The notes beneath the pieces were generated by a model. The model did not search any database. It was not told the DNA's origin and saw nothing but the letters and a program-made list of their open reading frames with translations. The position numbers were made by a program, and so were the translations under genes. From positions 1 to 64,000 of the forward strand of contig NZ_FCNY02000004.1 in the NCBI RefSeq assembly GCF_001544575.2: a stretch of DNA of 64,000 nt, given 5' to 3'. Below, one piece after another: positions 1 through 9,295 of the stretch (positions are counted from its first letter, which is position 1; the number at the start of each line of letters is the position of its first letter). The stretch comes from Caballeronia cordobensis. GTDB lineage: Bacteria; Pseudomonadota; Gammaproteobacteria; Burkholderiales; Burkholderiaceae.

Positions 1-366
1 GGTGGTGGCAACGGCGGCGGTTCCGGTGGCGGCCATGGCGGCGGCGGCAACGGCGGCGGCGGCGGTGGCGGCAACGGCAGCGGTTCCGGTGGTGGCCATG
101 GCGGCGGCGGTAATGGTGGCGGTAACGGTGGTGGCAGCGGCGGCGGCTCAGGTGGCGGTCACGGCGGCGGTGGCCACGGTGGCGGCGGCAATGGCGGTGG
201 GAATGGTGGCGGCGGAAATGGCGGCGGCAACGGCGGCGGCAACGGCAACGGCTCAGGCGGTGGCCACGGCGGCGGCGGTCATGGCGGCGGCGGCCACGGT
301 GGCGGCGGTTCTGGCGGTGGCGGTGGTGGTGGCGCGGGTGGCGGTGGCGGCGGCCGCGGTCGATAA
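1..366 (+). CDS. Glycine-rich low-complexity protein, C-terminal part (5' end outside window)
   Basis: Read in the frame beginning at base 1, this stretch is an uninterrupted run of glycine with regularly spaced Asn, Ser and His, ending in Gly-Arg-Gly-Arg and TAA at 364-366. The other frames give Ala/Val or Pro runs and are shadows of the GGC/GGT repeat. The start lies upstream of the window. A strong hairpin follows 55 bases after the stop, which supports this frame and strand as the real gene. Gly-rich tails of this kind occur in secreted, cell-wall-like and RNA-binding proteins; nothing here decides between them, and no function is assigned. Confidence 0.6.
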   Translation, partial: GGGNGGGSGGGHGGGGNGGGGGGGNGSGSGGGHGGGGNGGGNGGGSGGGSGGGHGGGGHGGGGNGGGNGGGGNGGGNGGGNGNGSGGGHGGGGHGGGGHGGGGSGGGGGGGAGGGGGGRGR

Positions 367-394
367 GCGGTTCGCAGTCCGACCATCAATCTTA

Positions 395-455
395 CTGATC
401 GCTTGATCAGCACGAGAAATAGCCGATGCCCCTTAAACGGGGGCATCGGCTTCTC
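395..455 (+). terminator. Tandem hairpins, rho-independent-type terminator
   Basis: A small hairpin (395-400 pairing with 405-410) precedes a perfect 12-bp stem (421-432 with 440-451, 7-base loop) followed by a pyrimidine-rich tract. It sits just after the glycine-rich gene and before the convergent DUF2934 gene, so it probably ends transcription of the former. Confidence 0.7.
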
Positions 456-567
456 ACCTTCCATCTTTTACAAGCTCTCCGAACATATTCCGGAAAGCTC
501 AAGCATCGAAGCGCAAAACGCACAGCGACATCAAGCGCATGCCAAGACCAACCTCAACCTCACACCA

Positions 568-801
568 TCACTTCGTCGTCGTGGCGCTCTTCTCTTCGGC
601 CGGGCGTTCGCCCTGCCCAGCGCTACCGTCGCTATCGGTGCTCGCGGACTGTTCCCCGCCCGTACCCGACGCATCCTCCGCGCCGAGCGACTCTATCGCC
701 TGCTGCCAGAATTCTTCGGCGCGACCCTCGGGGCTGCCTTCGCGTTCCCAGAGTTCGTAAGCGCGGCGACGAATGCGGTCTTGCTCTTTCTGCTCGTCCA
801 T
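568..801 (-). CDS. DUF2934 domain protein
   Basis: This 77-residue protein has the DUF2934 core near its N-terminus (IRRRAYELWEREG, then a Gly-Arg-Ala-Glu-Glu-x-Trp segment). The second half is an acidic Ser/Glu/Gly-rich tail that looks disordered. The ATG at 799-801 is preceded by a GGGAGA Shine-Dalgarno sequence. DUF2934 proteins are small, common in Burkholderiales and Rhizobiales, and of unknown function. It follows lrgB on the same strand after about 115 bp and could share its transcript. Confidence 0.85.
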   Translation of the reverse strand: MDEQKEQDRIRRRAYELWEREGSPEGRAEEFWQQAIESLGAEDASGTGGEQSASTDSDGSAGQGERPAEEKSATTTK

Positions 802-915
802 GACTTTCTCCCGTAACGCGACAATGTGGCGGCGATTCGCTGAACACTTGCACCCTCATCGGCTGAGCAACCGTCGTGCCGCGGACGGCGCACCCCGCAA
901 GCCCCATCCGGAAAT

Positions 916-1650
916 TCACAAGAACCGCGACAAAACCGGCAACATCACCGGCACGACGAACGCCGTGAAAATACCGTTCAGCCCCATGCCGAGCCCGGCG
1001 AACGCGCCCATTTCCTCGCTCACCTGAAACGCGCGCGCCGTGCCGATCCCGTGCGACGCGACGCCGAGTGCGAATCCGCGCGCTTCGACATCCGTGACGC
1101 GCAACAGATTCAGGATGCCGCGCGCCGTGACCGCGCCGAACACGCCCGTCGTGATGACGAGCACCGCCGTCAGCGACGGCAAGCCGCCGATCTCCTTCGC
1201 GACGGCCATCGCGATGGGCGTCGTCGCGGATTTCGGCGCGAGCGACGCGATCGACTGCCGCGACGCGCCCAGCAACGCCGCCACCGACACCGCCGACACG
1301 ATCGCGGTCAGCGAGCCCGCCGCGAGGCTCACGACGATCGGCAACGCCAGCCGCTTCAGGTTGGGCAACTGCCGGTAGAGCGGCAGCGCCAGCGCAACGG
1401 TCGCCGGGCCCAGCAGAAAATGGACGAACTGCGCGCCATCGAAATAGGTTTCGTAAGGCGTATCGCTGGTCTTCAGCACGACGACGACGATCGCCACCGC
1501 GATCAGCACCGGATTGGCGAGCGGGTTGAAGCGGCACGCCGCGTAGATGCGCTGCGCGATGAGATAGGCCAGCAGCGTAATGGTCAGCCCGAGCAGCGGC
1601 GTGGCCGCGAGATACACCCAGATCGCGCCGATGCGCGGCACGCCGGTCAT
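916..1650 (-). CDS. lrgB: LrgB family membrane protein
   Basis: The 244-residue protein is strongly hydrophobic with six or seven predicted membrane segments. It carries LrgB/YohK landmarks: a central segment ending LAPKSATTPIAM and a later SHGIGTARAFQ segment. LrgB acts with LrgA in a holin/antiholin-like pair implicated in control of murein hydrolase activity and, in some bacteria and plants, in export of small organic acids. The ATG at 1648-1650 overlaps the stop of the upstream lrgA-type gene by four bases (ATGA), so the two are translationally coupled. An open frame extends far upstream to 2343, but that part overlaps lrgA in another frame and is not coding. Confidence 0.93.
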   Translation of the reverse strand: MTGVPRIGAIWVYLAATPLLGLTITLLAYLIAQRIYAACRFNPLANPVLIAVAIVVVVLKTSDTPYETYFDGAQFVHFLLGPATVALALPLYRQLPNLKRLALPIVVSLAAGSLTAIVSAVSVAALLGASRQSIASLAPKSATTPIAMAVAKEIGGLPSLTAVLVITTGVFGAVTARGILNLLRVTDVEARGFALGVASHGIGTARAFQVSEEMGAFAGLGMGLNGIFTAFVVPVMLPVLSRFL

Positions 1651-2108
1651 GCGCCCTCTCCCGGTCCGCCCGGCACGCGGCGCTGACGGCGCAACATCGC
1701 GCGCATGACGAGCGCGGTCACCGCGATCGCCAATGCCGTGCTGATCGCGACGGACAGCACGACCGCGAGCATATCGCCGCGCAGCGCGCCCGCCGAGACC
1801 ATGATGCCGACGCCCGCCGGCACGAACAGCAGCGACAGGTGCCTCAGGATTTCGAGCGCGGTGCCTTCGAGCGCCGCGGCGGCGGCTGGACGCACCGCAA
1901 CATAGCCGAGCAGCAGCAGCATGCCGACCACCGGCCCCGGCACGGGAATACGGAAAAGATACGAAAGGCCCTCTCCCAGACACTGGAAGACGAGCAAGGT
2001 GGCGAGCGCAGCAAGCAAGGCAATGTTCCTCGAGACATCGAACGGGGTTCGGGAAAAGACCGCCGCACGAGCGTTTCGTACAGCCCGGCAGACGCGGAAT
2101 GGTCGCAC
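1647..2108 (-). CDS. lrgA: CidA/LrgA family holin-like protein
   Basis: Four hydrophobic segments and the family core (a Gly-Glu-Gly after the first helix, then IPVPGPVVGMLLLL) identify a CidA/LrgA protein, the partner of LrgB. It acts in the inner membrane. The start is uncertain. The longest frame opens with GTG at 2106-2108, but its first 30 residues are Arg-rich and unlike the family. A TTG at 2016-2018 preceded by AGGAA would give 123 residues, the usual family length, and may be the real start. Its stop overlaps the lrgB start. The divergent gene across a short intergenic gap is a sensor kinase. Confidence 0.85.
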   Translation of the reverse strand: MRPFRVCRAVRNARAAVFSRTPFDVSRNIALLAALATLLVFQCLGEGLSYLFRIPVPGPVVGMLLLLGYVAVRPAAAAALEGTALEILRHLSLLFVPAGVGIMVSAGALRGDMLAVVLSVAISTALAIAVTALVMRAMLRRQRRVPGGPGEGA

Positions 2109-2342
2109 ACTTGATCGAATCTACGGTCGCAATTGCGGCCTTCTCAGTACGTAAAGGATGCGTTACGGTTGCACGGCGAGCGCGGACATCGACGTTCCAG
2201 GCTGGTGACGAAGCAAGCCGCGTAGAACCGCGCATCGCTGGCAACGGCGCAGTCGTGGTCAAATGCGAGATACGCAAAGGCTCGCGCGCATTCACGTGCG
2301 CCATGCTCAGAGCGAAACAATGCGGCAAACGGGGACCAGACA

Positions 2343-4694
2343 ATGCAAGCCGACGAACACGACGATTTTTCCATTCCCGACGACTGGTGCCGCCGGTGGA
2401 TCAATTGTGTGCGCGACTATGCGGTGATCGGGCTGTCTCCCGAAGGCATGATCGAGACGTGGAACGTGGGCGCGCGTCAGATCCACGGCTTTCAACCCGA
2501 GGAAGTCGTCGGCCGGTCGTTCGATATCTTCCATGCGCCGGAAGATCGCGAAAAAGGCAGCGCCACTGCCCTGCTCGACGCCGCGCGGCGCGACGGACGC
2601 TCGGAAGCCGAAGGCTGGCGTCTGCGCAAGTCCGGCGCGCGATTCTGGGCCAACGTCGTGATCACCGCGCTCGTCGACGAGCATGGCCGCCTGCTCGGCT
2701 TCGGCAAGATCGTCCGCGACATGACCGACAAGCGCATCGCCCACGAAGCCGTCGTCGAGAGCGAACAGCGCTTTCGCATGCTCGTGAACGGCGTGACGGA
2801 CTACGCGATCTTCATGCTGTCGCCCGAAGGCATCGTCACGAACTGGAACGCGGGCGCGCGGCGCATCAAGGGCTACCAGTCCGATGAAATCATCGGCTCG
2901 CACTTTTCGCGTTTCTACACGCGGGAAGACGCCGCGGCCGGCCTGCCGCAGCGCGGCCTGTCCATCGCGGCGCGGGAAGGACGGTTCGAAGCCGAAGGCT
3001 GGCGCGTGCGCAAGGACGGCAAGCGCTTCTGGGCGCACGTCGTGATCGACGCGATCCGTGACGAAAGCGGCACGCTCGCCGGCTTCGCCAAGATCACGCG
3101 CGACATCACCGAACGCATGGAAGCCAGCCGCGTGCTCGAAGAAACGCGCAAGGCGCTCTTTCAGGCGCAGAAGATGGAAGCCGTCGGCAAGCTGACCGGC
3201 GGCGTCGCGCACGATTTCAACAACGTGCTGCAAGTGCTGCGCGGCAATCTCGAACTGCTCGACAGCCGGCATCACCGCGATGCGTGGACGCGCGACCGTA
3301 TCACGAAGGCGATCGAAGCCGTCGAGCGCGGCTCGAAGCTCGCGTCGCAACTGCTCGCGTTCGGCCGCCAGCAGCCGTTGCAGCCGGTGGTCATCAACCT
3401 CGCGGCGGCGCTGCGCGGCATGGACGACCTGCTGCGCCGCGCGCTCGGCGAGACCGTGCGCGTGGAGACGGTGGTTGCGGGCGGGCTGTGGAACACGTCC
3501 GTCGACATCCATCAACTCGAAAACGTGGTGCTGAATCTCGCCATCAACGCTCGCGACGCGATGCCCGACGGCGGCCGGCTGACGATGGAGCTATCCAACG
3601 CGATGCTCGACGATCAGTACGTCGCCACCGAACCCGATGTCGCCGAAGGTCAATACGTGCTGCTCGCCGTCACCGATACGGGCACGGGCATGCCGCAGGA
3701 CGTGCTGGAACGCGCGTTCGATCCGTTCTTTTCGACCAAGACCGAAGGCAAGGGCACGGGCCTCGGCCTCAGCATGGCGTACGGCTTCGTCAAGCAAAGC
3801 GGCGGGCATATCAAGATCTACAGCGAGATCGGTCACGGCACGTCGGTCAAGATCTATCTGCCGCGCTCGACGGGCGAGGCGATCGAGCCGCCGCCGCGCG
3901 CGCACGCCGCGCCGGTCAAGGGCGGCAGCGAAACCATCCTCGTCGTCGAAGACGATCCGAAAGTGCAGTCCACCGCCGTCGATACGCTGACGGGACTCGG
4001 CTATCGCGTGCTCAAGGCCGACGACGCGCAACAGGCGCTCACGGTGCTGCGCAGCGGCATCGACGTCGACCTGCTGTTTTCCGACGTGGTCATGCCCGGC
4101 CCCATCAGCAGCACGCAAATGGCGGCGCAGGCCTCGCGCATGCTGCCGCACATGAAGGTGCTGTTCACGTCGGGCTATACGCAGAACGCGATCGTTCACG
4201 GCGGCAGGCTCGATCCGGGCGTCGAGCTTCTGAGCAAGCCTTACGGCCGCGATCAGCTCGCCCGCAAGATCCGCAGCATGCTCGACCGCGCGAAACCCGC
4301 GACGCCGGCGAGCAGCCCGCTGGACGCATCGGCGGCCGGCGGGCGCACACTGCGCGTGCTGCTCGTCGACGACGACGCCAATCTCTGCGAGGCGATGAAC
4401 GAGCAACTGCGTCTGCTCGGCCATGCGGCGACTTCGACGACCTCGCCCCACGAGGCGCTGGACCGCCTGCAGCAAGAGGCGTTCGACGTGCTCATGACCG
4501 ACCTCAGCATGCCCGCCATGGACGGCGTCGAACTCGCGAGGCGGGCGGCGCGCGACCAGCCGTCGATCTGCGTCGTGTTTTCCTCGGGGTATGAAATGCC
4601 GGCGCTGCCCTCGATGTCATTTCGATGGGCGGCGTTGCGCAAACCCTTCACGCTCGAAGAGCTCGGCGCGGTCCTGAGAGGCTTTCAGCAATAG
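2343..4694 (+). CDS. Hybrid sensor histidine kinase, PAS-PAS-HisKA-HATPase-REC-REC
   Basis: The 783-residue protein has two PAS domains (about 20-130 and 142-258), each ending in a conserved KI-RD-T motif. A coiled linker leads to the H-box (GGVAHDFNN, H290) and a HATPase domain with an N box and a GTGLGLS glycine loop. Two receiver domains follow (about 530-650 and 664-780), with likely phospho-acceptors D581 and D720; both have the acidic pairs. No membrane segment is visible, so it is probably a cytosolic sensor of a PAS ligand such as a redox state, oxygen or a small molecule. No partner response regulator gene lies next to it. It is transcribed divergently from lrgAB. Confidence 0.92.
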   Translation: MQADEHDDFSIPDDWCRRWINCVRDYAVIGLSPEGMIETWNVGARQIHGFQPEEVVGRSFDIFHAPEDREKGSATALLDAARRDGRSEAEGWRLRKSGARFWANVVITALVDEHGRLLGFGKIVRDMTDKRIAHEAVVESEQRFRMLVNGVTDYAIFMLSPEGIVTNWNAGARRIKGYQSDEIIGSHFSRFYTREDAAAGLPQRGLSIAAREGRFEAEGWRVRKDGKRFWAHVVIDAIRDESGTLAGFAKITRDITERMEASRVLEETRKALFQAQKMEAVGKLTGGVAHDFNNVLQVLRGNLELLDSRHHRDAWTRDRITKAIEAVERGSKLASQLLAFGRQQPLQPVVINLAAALRGMDDLLRRALGETVRVETVVAGGLWNTSVDIHQLENVVLNLAINARDAMPDGGRLTMELSNAMLDDQYVATEPDVAEGQYVLLAVTDTGTGMPQDVLERAFDPFFSTKTEGKGTGLGLSMAYGFVKQSGGHIKIYSEIGHGTSVKIYLPRSTGEAIEPPPRAHAAPVKGGSETILVVEDDPKVQSTAVDTLTGLGYRVLKADDAQQALTVLRSGIDVDLLFSDVVMPGPISSTQMAAQASRMLPHMKVLFTSGYTQNAIVHGGRLDPGVELLSKPYGRDQLARKIRSMLDRAKPATPASSPLDASAAGGRTLRVLLVDDDANLCEAMNEQLRLLGHAATSTTSPHEALDRLQQEAFDVLMTDLSMPAMDGVELARRAARDQPSICVVFSSGYEMPALPSMSFRWAALRKPFTLEELGAVLRGFQQ

Positions 4695-4716
4695 GCGCGA
4701 GCGGCGTTTTGCCCGG

Positions 4717-4732
4717 TGGCATACCCGTTGCT
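4717..4732 (+). promoter_or_regulatory. Sigma-54-type promoter site upstream of the Mn-catalase
   Basis: TGGCA and TTGCT are separated so that the invariant GG (4718-4719) and GC (4730-4731) lie ten bases apart, as in -24/-12 RpoN promoters. It faces the Mn-catalase gene and would give a leader of about 220 bases. No enhancer-binding regulator gene is nearby. Confidence 0.4.
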
Positions 4733-4966
4733 GAAGCGCTTGCGGGCTGCTGCCACCGAACCCATCGGACGAGCGGCCTCCTCCTGACGACGCGGTTCCC
4801 GCCGCACGACGCCAGCGCAATTCCGACGCGCTGAGACCGCAGCCTCACGGCCGAAAGCGACGCCTGTGCGTTCCTCCCGGCCGCTGCACGAGCACACCAT
4901 TCAATCTCAACGATTCGCGCGAAGTCCGCGAAGGGCTTCGCTCGCTCTGAAAAAGGAGTCGTTCAA

Positions 4967-5842
4967 ATGTTCGTCCATAACAAACGCCTGCAATACACCG
5001 TCCGCGTGGGCGCACCCAATCCCGGTCTCGCCAACCTGCTGCTGGAGCAGTTCGGCGGGCCGCAAGGCGAGCTCGGCGCCGCGATGCGCTACTTCACGCA
5101 AGCCGTCAGCGAAGACGATCCGGGCCGCAAGGATCTGCTGTTCGATATCGCGACCGAGGAACTGAGCCATCTGGAGATCATCGGCTCCATCGTCGCGATG
5201 CTGAACAAGGGCGCGAAGGGCCATCTCGCCGAGGCCGTGGAGCAGGAAGCCGAGCTCTATCGTTCGCTGACCGGCGCGGGCAACGATTCGCACATCACGC
5301 AGGTGCTTTACGGCGCGGGCACGCCGCTCACCAACTCGGCGGGCGTGCCGTGGAGCGCCGCCTATATCGACACCATCGGCGAGCCGACCGCCGATCTGCG
5401 CTCGAACATCGCCGCCGAGGCGCGGGCGAAGATCGTCTACGAAAGGCTCATCAACGTGACGGAAGATGCCGGCATCAAGGACGCGCTGGGCTTTCTGATG
5501 ACGCGCGAGATCGCGCATCAGAAGTCGTTCGAGAAGGCGCTGCACGCGATCCAGCCGAACTTTCCGCAAGGCAAGCTGCCGGGCGACCCCGAGTTCGCGA
5601 GCGTGTACTTCAACCTCTCGAAGGGCGAGGACGCGCGCGGGCCGTGGAACGAGGGCGGCGACTGGGAGTTCGTCGAGGATCCGCAACCGGCCGTGGATGG
5701 CGGCGACGGCACCGCCACCGTCACCGTGACCGAGGCGGACGTGCAGGTGCTGCAGGCGATGGCATCGCGCACGGCGTCGGATCCGTCGGCAGATCCGACT
5801 ACGGGCGCGGATCTTGGCGCGGGCAAGGCGAACGGCGCGTAG
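4967..5842 (+). CDS. Manganese (non-haem) catalase
   Basis: The 291-residue protein matches the dimanganese catalase family from its first residues (MFVHNKRLQY). The four-helix bundle carries the expected metal ligands: E35, E65 with H68 in a TEELSHLE motif, E151 and H184 in an EIAHQKSFEKAL motif. It disproportionates hydrogen peroxide in the cytosol and often accompanies stress-survival genes. The ATG follows AAAAGGAG at a good distance. The last 50 residues are an Asp/Thr/Ala-rich tail typical of proteobacterial members. The gene stands alone and ends at a hairpin shared with the convergent cyclase gene. Confidence 0.95.
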   Translation: MFVHNKRLQYTVRVGAPNPGLANLLLEQFGGPQGELGAAMRYFTQAVSEDDPGRKDLLFDIATEELSHLEIIGSIVAMLNKGAKGHLAEAVEQEAELYRSLTGAGNDSHITQVLYGAGTPLTNSAGVPWSAAYIDTIGEPTADLRSNIAAEARAKIVYERLINVTEDAGIKDALGFLMTREIAHQKSFEKALHAIQPNFPQGKLPGDPEFASVYFNLSKGEDARGPWNEGGDWEFVEDPQPAVDGGDGTATVTVTEADVQVLQAMASRTASDPSADPTTGADLGAGKANGA

Positions 5843-5852
5843 TACGCTGAAG

Positions 5853-5883
5853 CGGCGCTGCCTGGAAGGGTCAGGCAGCGCCG
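5853..5883. terminator. Convergent hairpin between Mn-catalase and cyclase genes
   Basis: A perfect 12-bp inverted repeat (5853-5864 with 5872-5883, 7-base loop) lies between two convergent stops. There is no clear T tract on either side, but position and stem strength suggest a bidirectional terminator. Confidence 0.6.
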
Positions 5884-5889
5884 GCGTGA

Positions 5890-8800
5890 CTAGGCCGTCC
5901 CGCCGGCAAGCGCGTCGTCGATCTCCCGCAGCGCATGAAGAAATCCCAACGCCGCGCCCTCCTCCCGCAGCCGCCGAAGCGCGTCGGGCGCGATCGCTTC
6001 GCCGCTCCCCCACGAAACGAGCGCCCGTGCGCGAGCGACGAAGAAGCGCGAAAACGGCGATGGCTCGCAGCGCGCGTAATCTTCGAGCGCCGTGGCCTGT
6101 TGCGCGGCCGCATTCCAGAGACCGCGATCGATGCAGGCGTCGATCGCGTCGCGTCGAAAGAGAAAGTGGTTGTGACTTACGGCGCCCGCGACGAGTAACG
6201 CTTCGGCTTCTGCGAGCGCGCTGTCGAACACGGCGATGTCATCGGTCGCATGAGCGAGGATGCCGAGATAGTGCGCGCCGAGATACGTCATGCCGGTTTC
6301 ACGGCTGATCGACAACGCCAGCGCGATATCGGCGAGCGCTTCACTGCGCCGTCCAGCCAGACGATGCAACTCCGCGCGCAGCGCGAGCGCTTCGCCTTCG
6401 AACCGCTTCGACTTCAGTTCGCGCGCGCACCACAGCGCCGGGCCGACATGCTCCCCCGCACGCTCCCACTGCGCGAGATCGTGCAGGCAGTGCCACGCGG
6501 CGTGATGCGCCACCGCGAGCGCGCGCAGATGCCCCGCCTTCTGCGCCGCGGCGACGCTGGCGAGCGCCGCATCGAGGCCGGTGCGCGCGTTGCCCGCGAA
6601 CCACGCGGTGATGGCGCGCATCGGCAGATTGGCGACTTCGATTCGCCCGAAGCCGTGGCGCCGGCATACGTCGATGCAGCGGCTGAAGGCGTCGTGCGCG
6701 CTGATCATGCGTCCGCGCATGTACTCCGCGTCGCCGATTCCGCCGAGCGCCGCCGCTTCCTGTTCCGGATCGCCCGCTTCGTGGGCGAGCGCGAGGCTGC
6801 GCCCGTGCTCGCGCACGCAGTTGTCGCGGTCACCGCGCGGAAAGCACAGATTGCCGCGCAGGAAGTGAATGCGCGCTTCTTCGCGCACGAGCCCCTGCGC
6901 GGTGGCCGCGGCGGCGGCATGATCGAGATCGGCCCAGGCGCCGTCGAGATCGTCGATCACGCGCTTCACCGTGGCGCAGCCGATCCACGCGCGGCAACGC
7001 TCGGCGTCGGTCGCGGCGAGCGCGAGCGCGGTCTCGAATGCCGCAAGCGCCGCCGTCATGTCGCTCACATCGTGCAGGATCGTGCCGCGCAGGCATTCGA
7101 GCGCGACGCGCTCGCCGTTCGTATCCGCGAGTGCGAGCCCGCGTTCGGTCAGCGCAAGCGCCGATTCGTAGCGATAGAGCGCAGCCTGCGCGCGCGCCGC
7201 ATCGCAATAGGCGAGCGCGGCCTCGCGGTCTTCCGCGCGATCGAGATGCTCGGCGCGCAGCACGGGATCGCGCTCGCCATACCAGTGCGCCGCGCGGCGA
7301 TGCAATTCCCGGCGACGGCTTTTCAGCAGCCCGTCATAGATGGCGTCGCGAATCAGCGCGTGATGGAAGATGAACCCGCCGCCTTGCCGCCGCAACAGGA
7401 CGCGCATCACGAGCGGCTCCAATGCGGCGCCCGCGCCGTCCAAAAGATGCTCGATTGCATCGCGCTCGAAGTACTGGCCAAGCACCGAGGCCACCTGCAA
7501 GACCGACTTGTCGCCGGAATGAAGCCGGTCGAGCCGCGCCTGCACGAGGCTTCGCACCGAACCCGGCACGCCGGTTCCCGCGCTCTCCTCCGCGTTGTTG
7601 AGCAACTGTTCGAGAAAGAGCGGGTTGCCCGCCGCTCGCGCGATGCAGCGTTTCGCGAGATCCGCGTCCGCGCCGGGAAACGATCCGGCCATGGCATTCG
7701 CCTCGTCCGCGCTGAGTGGGCCGAGATCGATCAGCGTGCATCGCGCGCCGGCCGCCGAGCGCCACGGTTCGCCGGCCGCATCGCCGGACGTGCGCGCCGT
7801 CAGCAGCAGCACCGCCGGGCAGTCAGCCACCGCCGCTGAGAGATCGGCGAGATCGCGAAGCGTTTGCGCATCCGACCAGTGAACATCCTCGACGGACAAA
7901 ATGCGCGGCTGCCGGCGGCTCGCGCGCCGGACCAGCCGCGCGAGGACGTTGCGCCGGCCGCGCACGCGCATGGCGTTGTCCATCGCTTCGTAGACGGTGC
8001 GCTCGTCGAACGTCAGCGGCGCATCGACGAGATCCTTGAGAAAGACGGCGTCGCTCGCATCGATCAGACCGTCGCTGGCCGCGCGTTCCACGGCCGCATC
8101 GCCGGCCGGCAGCAGGCCGCGCACGAGCGACTGGACCGCGCCGCGCCCGGTCGCCGCGCCGAAGTCGAGCACGAGGCCGCCGTGACACGCGAAGCCCGAC
8201 GCGCGCGCCTCGCTTTCGAATTCCACGGCGAGGCGCGTCTTGCCGATCCCCGCCTCGCCGCGCAGCACGACGACGCTTCCGCGCCCGGTCTCGAGGCATG
8301 CGCGCAGCGTTGCGCGAAACCGCCGCAATTCGTCTTGGCGTCCGGCAAACGCGCGATCCGGCGTCGCGCGCCGAAAACCGGCGATGCACCACGCCGAAAC
8401 CGGTTGCGCGAAGCCTTTGACCGAAAGCGCGCCGCGCTCCACGCAATCGAGCCGGCTCGCCAGCGGACGCCGCACCGCGTCCGATATCAAAATCTCGCCG
8501 GGTCCGGCCGCGTCGGTGAGCCGGGAGGCGAGATTGACCGTGTCGCCCGTGACGGTGTACGCGCGATGCGTTGCGCTGCCCGTGCCGCTCGCGACGACTT
8601 CGCCGCCCGCAATGCCGATATGCGCGACAAGCGTGCGGCCGAGCGCGCGCGACAGGCCGGGCATCGCGTCGCCGATTGCGAGGGCGGCGCGCACGGCCCG
8701 TTCGGCATCGTTGCCATGCGAAACCGGCGCGCCGAACACCGCCATGATGGCGTCGCCGACATGCTTGTCGATGTGTCCGCCGTGCTGATCGACGATGCGG

Positions 8801-9117
8801 TCGACGTGCTCGAAGTAGTGGTCGAGCAGCGCGACGAGGTCTTCCGGATCGGCTTCCCGGCTCATTGCCGTGTAGCCGCAGAGATCGGCGAACAGCACCG
8901 CGACTTGCCGCCGCTCGCCTGTCGCCTCGCTCGCCTGCGCCCGAAGTTCGGCCAGCGCATCGAGCAGCCTGCGCCGATGACCGACCGACGCGATGCCGAG
9001 TTCCTTCAGATCGTCCGCGGTGAGTTGGCGCAGCACGTCCTCGTCGATGGCGTTCTCGCGGAACGCGGGTTCGTAACGCTCCATTCCGAGGCTGCGCAAC
9101 CACACGGCGACGTCCAC
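5890..9117 (-). CDS. SAM domain-class III cyclase-AAA ATPase-TPR protein (canonical cyclase)
   Basis: The 1075-residue protein is built from a SAM domain (about 1-55), a class III nucleotidyl cyclase domain (about 70-220), an AAA/STAND-type ATPase with Walker A GEAGIGKT (287-294), and a long TPR-like helical C-terminus. The cyclase domain keeps metal aspartates D78 (FADLCGYT) and D122 (KHVGDAIM), the substrate lysine K118, and the transition-state pair in TVNLASRL, so it should be active. The open frame reaches 9303, but a GTG at 9115-9117 directly behind GGGGAG begins the SAM domain and is the better start. A paralogue lies at 18493-21831. It is read divergently from the M4 protease. Confidence 0.88.
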   Translation of the reverse strand: MDVAVWLRSLGMERYEPAFRENAIDEDVLRQLTADDLKELGIASVGHRRRLLDALAELRAQASEATGERRQVAVLFADLCGYTAMSREADPEDLVALLDHYFEHVDRIVDQHGGHIDKHVGDAIMAVFGAPVSHGNDAERAVRAALAIGDAMPGLSRALGRTLVAHIGIAGGEVVASGTGSATHRAYTVTGDTVNLASRLTDAAGPGEILISDAVRRPLASRLDCVERGALSVKGFAQPVSAWCIAGFRRATPDRAFAGRQDELRRFRATLRACLETGRGSVVVLRGEAGIGKTRLAVEFESEARASGFACHGGLVLDFGAATGRGAVQSLVRGLLPAGDAAVERAASDGLIDASDAVFLKDLVDAPLTFDERTVYEAMDNAMRVRGRRNVLARLVRRASRRQPRILSVEDVHWSDAQTLRDLADLSAAVADCPAVLLLTARTSGDAAGEPWRSAAGARCTLIDLGPLSADEANAMAGSFPGADADLAKRCIARAAGNPLFLEQLLNNAEESAGTGVPGSVRSLVQARLDRLHSGDKSVLQVASVLGQYFERDAIEHLLDGAGAALEPLVMRVLLRRQGGGFIFHHALIRDAIYDGLLKSRRRELHRRAAHWYGERDPVLRAEHLDRAEDREAALAYCDAARAQAALYRYESALALTERGLALADTNGERVALECLRGTILHDVSDMTAALAAFETALALAATDAERCRAWIGCATVKRVIDDLDGAWADLDHAAAAATAQGLVREEARIHFLRGNLCFPRGDRDNCVREHGRSLALAHEAGDPEQEAAALGGIGDAEYMRGRMISAHDAFSRCIDVCRRHGFGRIEVANLPMRAITAWFAGNARTGLDAALASVAAAQKAGHLRALAVAHHAAWHCLHDLAQWERAGEHVGPALWCARELKSKRFEGEALALRAELHRLAGRRSEALADIALALSISRETGMTYLGAHYLGILAHATDDIAVFDSALAEAEALLVAGAVSHNHFLFRRDAIDACIDRGLWNAAAQQATALEDYARCEPSPFSRFFVARARALVSWGSGEAIAPDALRRLREEGAALGFLHALREIDDALAGGTA

Positions 9118-9295
9118 GATCTCTCCCCGGCGGAAGACGTTCGTACCGGTCAAAGATAGCACGCAGCAAGAAAGACGTATCGCCGCCCTGCGGACTGCAT
9201 AGAATGCCTTGGATACCGCCGGTTCCGGGCCTCGACCCGACCGACCGTTCGTTAGCAGCACGCCGGATTCATCTACTCTCAGGAGGAAGAAGATC

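Noticed and set aside
2099..2887. Plus-strand frame overlapping the start of the hybrid kinase
   Set aside because: It is out of frame with the intact PAS domains and Arg-rich; a shadow.
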